From Clostridia bacterium (GTDB taxonomy: Bacteria > Bacillota > Clostridia > Christensenellales > Borkfalkiaceae): 34,018 nucleotides of DNA. Made by a program: the position numbers and the translations under genes. The DNA lies in contig JAFQVL010000018.1 of assembly GCA_017408045.1 (NCBI GenBank), forward strand, positions 1-34,018, given 5' to 3'. Position 1 is the stretch's first letter. Every line of letters begins with the position of its first letter. This document shows positions 33,077 through 34,018 of the stretch, in pieces. The notes below the pieces were generated by a model. That model worked only from the letters and a program-made list of their open reading frames with translations. It had not been told where the DNA came from and did not search any database.

Positions 33077-33090
33077 AGGGCATTAGCCCT
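33077..33090 (-). other. Small hairpin overlapping the permease stop codon
   Basis: AGGGC (33077-33081), ATTA, GCCCT (33086-33090), including the permease TAA. No T-tract. It lies in the gap before the solute-binding protein gene. Confidence 0.3.
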
Positions 33091-33982
33091 TGATACCACT
33101 TCTCGATACACCCTTCATGATGTATTTTCTAAGGAAAATAAACACCAAGAACAACGGCGTGGATACGATGGTAACCGCCGCCATCTGTATGGGGATGTTT
33201 TGTTCCTGCGTAACGGGGTCGATAATCGACATTTTTCTAAGGCCGTTCGTGATCAGGTACAGTTCGGGTACGTCCGCAACGAGGTTGGGCCACATATACG
33301 TGTTCCATGCGCCCATCATCTTCAAAAGGGTGATGGAGATGATCGTGGGCAACGCCAAGGGAATCATAACGCGCAGAAGGTACTTAAAGTCCGTCGTGCC
33401 GTCCACCTTTGCCGCCAAGTACAACTCGTTAGGAATCTGTTGGAAGTTTTGTTTTAAGAGATAGATATAGAAGATACTAACGAGGAAGGGCACGATGAGC
33501 GCCGTGAACGTTTCGCCCCATTTGAAATCGCGTACAACCGTTTCAAAGTTGGTGATGGTGAACAGCTCGCCGGGGATCATCATCGTTGCAAGCAAGCCTG
33601 CGAACAGCAAATTTTTGCCTTTGAATTCCAAGCGCGCAAACGCAAACGCGGAAAGCACGGTAATCACCAACGAAAGCAGAGTGGAAATCACGCCGACAAA
33701 CAACGTATTGCCAAACAAGTTTACGAGGGTGATCGTTGTTCCCTTGGAAAGGGAAATGGTCAACGCGTCCGAATAGTTCTGAAACCAAATTTCTTTGGGA
33801 AATAACGTAGGCAGGGGATCGTTGTATTCCGTAGTCGTCTTCAAGGAGGAAATAATCATCCAATAGAAGGGGAACAGAACGATCAGCGCCATGATACCCA
33901 AGAAGGTATACAAGCCGATTTGTACCAAGACCTTCATAACCGCTTGTTTCTTGGATACCTGCTTGATGTCGCGTTCTTGCAT
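33083..33982 (-). CDS. ABC transporter permease, MalG/UgpE-like
   Basis: Inner-membrane subunit of a carbohydrate-type ABC importer. About six membrane segments (for example near 18-42, 75-105, 112-135, 145-165, 190-215 and 255-280) and the cytoplasmic EAA loop NELYLAAKVDGTTDFKYLLR followed by MIPLALP, where the ATPase docks. From ATG 33982 it has 299 residues; GTG at 34000 or ATG at 33937 are alternatives, and the frame is open to the window edge. The partner MalF-like permease probably lies just outside the window. The ATPase subunit is not visible; such importers often share one ATPase encoded elsewhere. It heads the visible part of the minus-strand transcript. Confidence 0.92.
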   Translation of the reverse strand: MQERDIKQVSKKQAVMKVLVQIGLYTFLGIMALIVLFPFYWMIISSLKTTTEYNDPLPTLFPKEIWFQNYSDALTISLSKGTTITLVNLFGNTLFVGVISTLLSLVITVLSAFAFARLEFKGKNLLFAGLLATMMIPGELFTITNFETVVRDFKWGETFTALIVPFLVSIFYIYLLKQNFQQIPNELYLAAKVDGTTDFKYLLRVMIPLALPTIISITLLKMMGAWNTYMWPNLVADVPELYLITNGLRKMSIIDPVTQEQNIPIQMAAVTIVSTPLFLVFIFLRKYIMKGVSRSGIKG

Positions 33983-34018
33983 AACGCCTGACGTCAACAC
34001 GTCGTTAGGGGAGGTAGC

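Overview
The window looks like a chromosomal segment of a low-to-mid GC Gram-positive bacterium, probably an uncultured gut-type member of the Clostridia. The evidence is an infC-rpmI-rplT operon with an attenuator-type leader, a FakA/DegV pair, sigma-A type promoters (TTGACA-17-TATAAT class), U-tract terminators, and many lipoproteins with a lipobox and no sign of an outer membrane. The exact taxon cannot be read from the sequence alone. No tRNA, rRNA, CRISPR array, integrase or insertion sequence was recognised.

Region 1 (1-4542, + strand) is housekeeping: the 3' part of thrS, then a promoter, leader hairpin and terminator-like attenuator in front of infC (which appears to start with ATA), rpmI and rplT, then a SpoU-family RNA methyltransferase and yebC. 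Terminators follow rplT and yebC.

Region 2 (4626-11462, + strand) holds a three-gene, translationally overlapping cassette: a 1096-aa SNF2-like helicase of the type found in mobile-element methylase/helicase proteins but without the methylase half, a MoxR-type AAA+ ATPase, and a protein joining an HExxH metallopeptidase-like domain to a VWA (MIDAS) domain through a Q/N/S-rich repeat linker. This has the architecture of a conflict or remodelling system and is one of two strong candidates for something undescribed. A membrane-bound Xre-type regulator follows under its own promoter.

Region 3 (11513-14235, + strand) is a FakA-like and FakB/DegV-like pair, probably a fatty-acid kinase.

Region 4 (14245-24690, + strand) is a long run of closely packed genes without an internal terminator: a transglutaminase-like lipoprotein with an LRR-like tail, a membrane protein, an ORF that joins a membrane domain in frame to a phosphoglucomutase (with a strong internal ribosome binding site), a secreted 5'-nucleotidase lipoprotein, a dGTPase, two tandem NrnA-like DHH phosphoesterases and SurE. 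The last five form a nucleotide and oligonucleotide breakdown set.

Region 5 (24721-34018, - strand) faces region 4. It encodes, in transcript order, an ABC permease, a solute-binding lipoprotein, a staphylococcal-nuclease-like lipoprotein with an OB-type domain, a 1088-aa lipoprotein with several OB-like and Ig-like domains, and, from a separate near-perfect promoter, a lipoprotein with an OB-like domain and a barnase-like ribonuclease domain that retains all the barnase catalytic residues. Taken with region 4, I infer a possible surface system for degrading extracellular RNA/DNA and using its nucleotides, with the ABC transporter as a possible importer. The individual enzyme calls rest on visible motifs; the joint function is inference.
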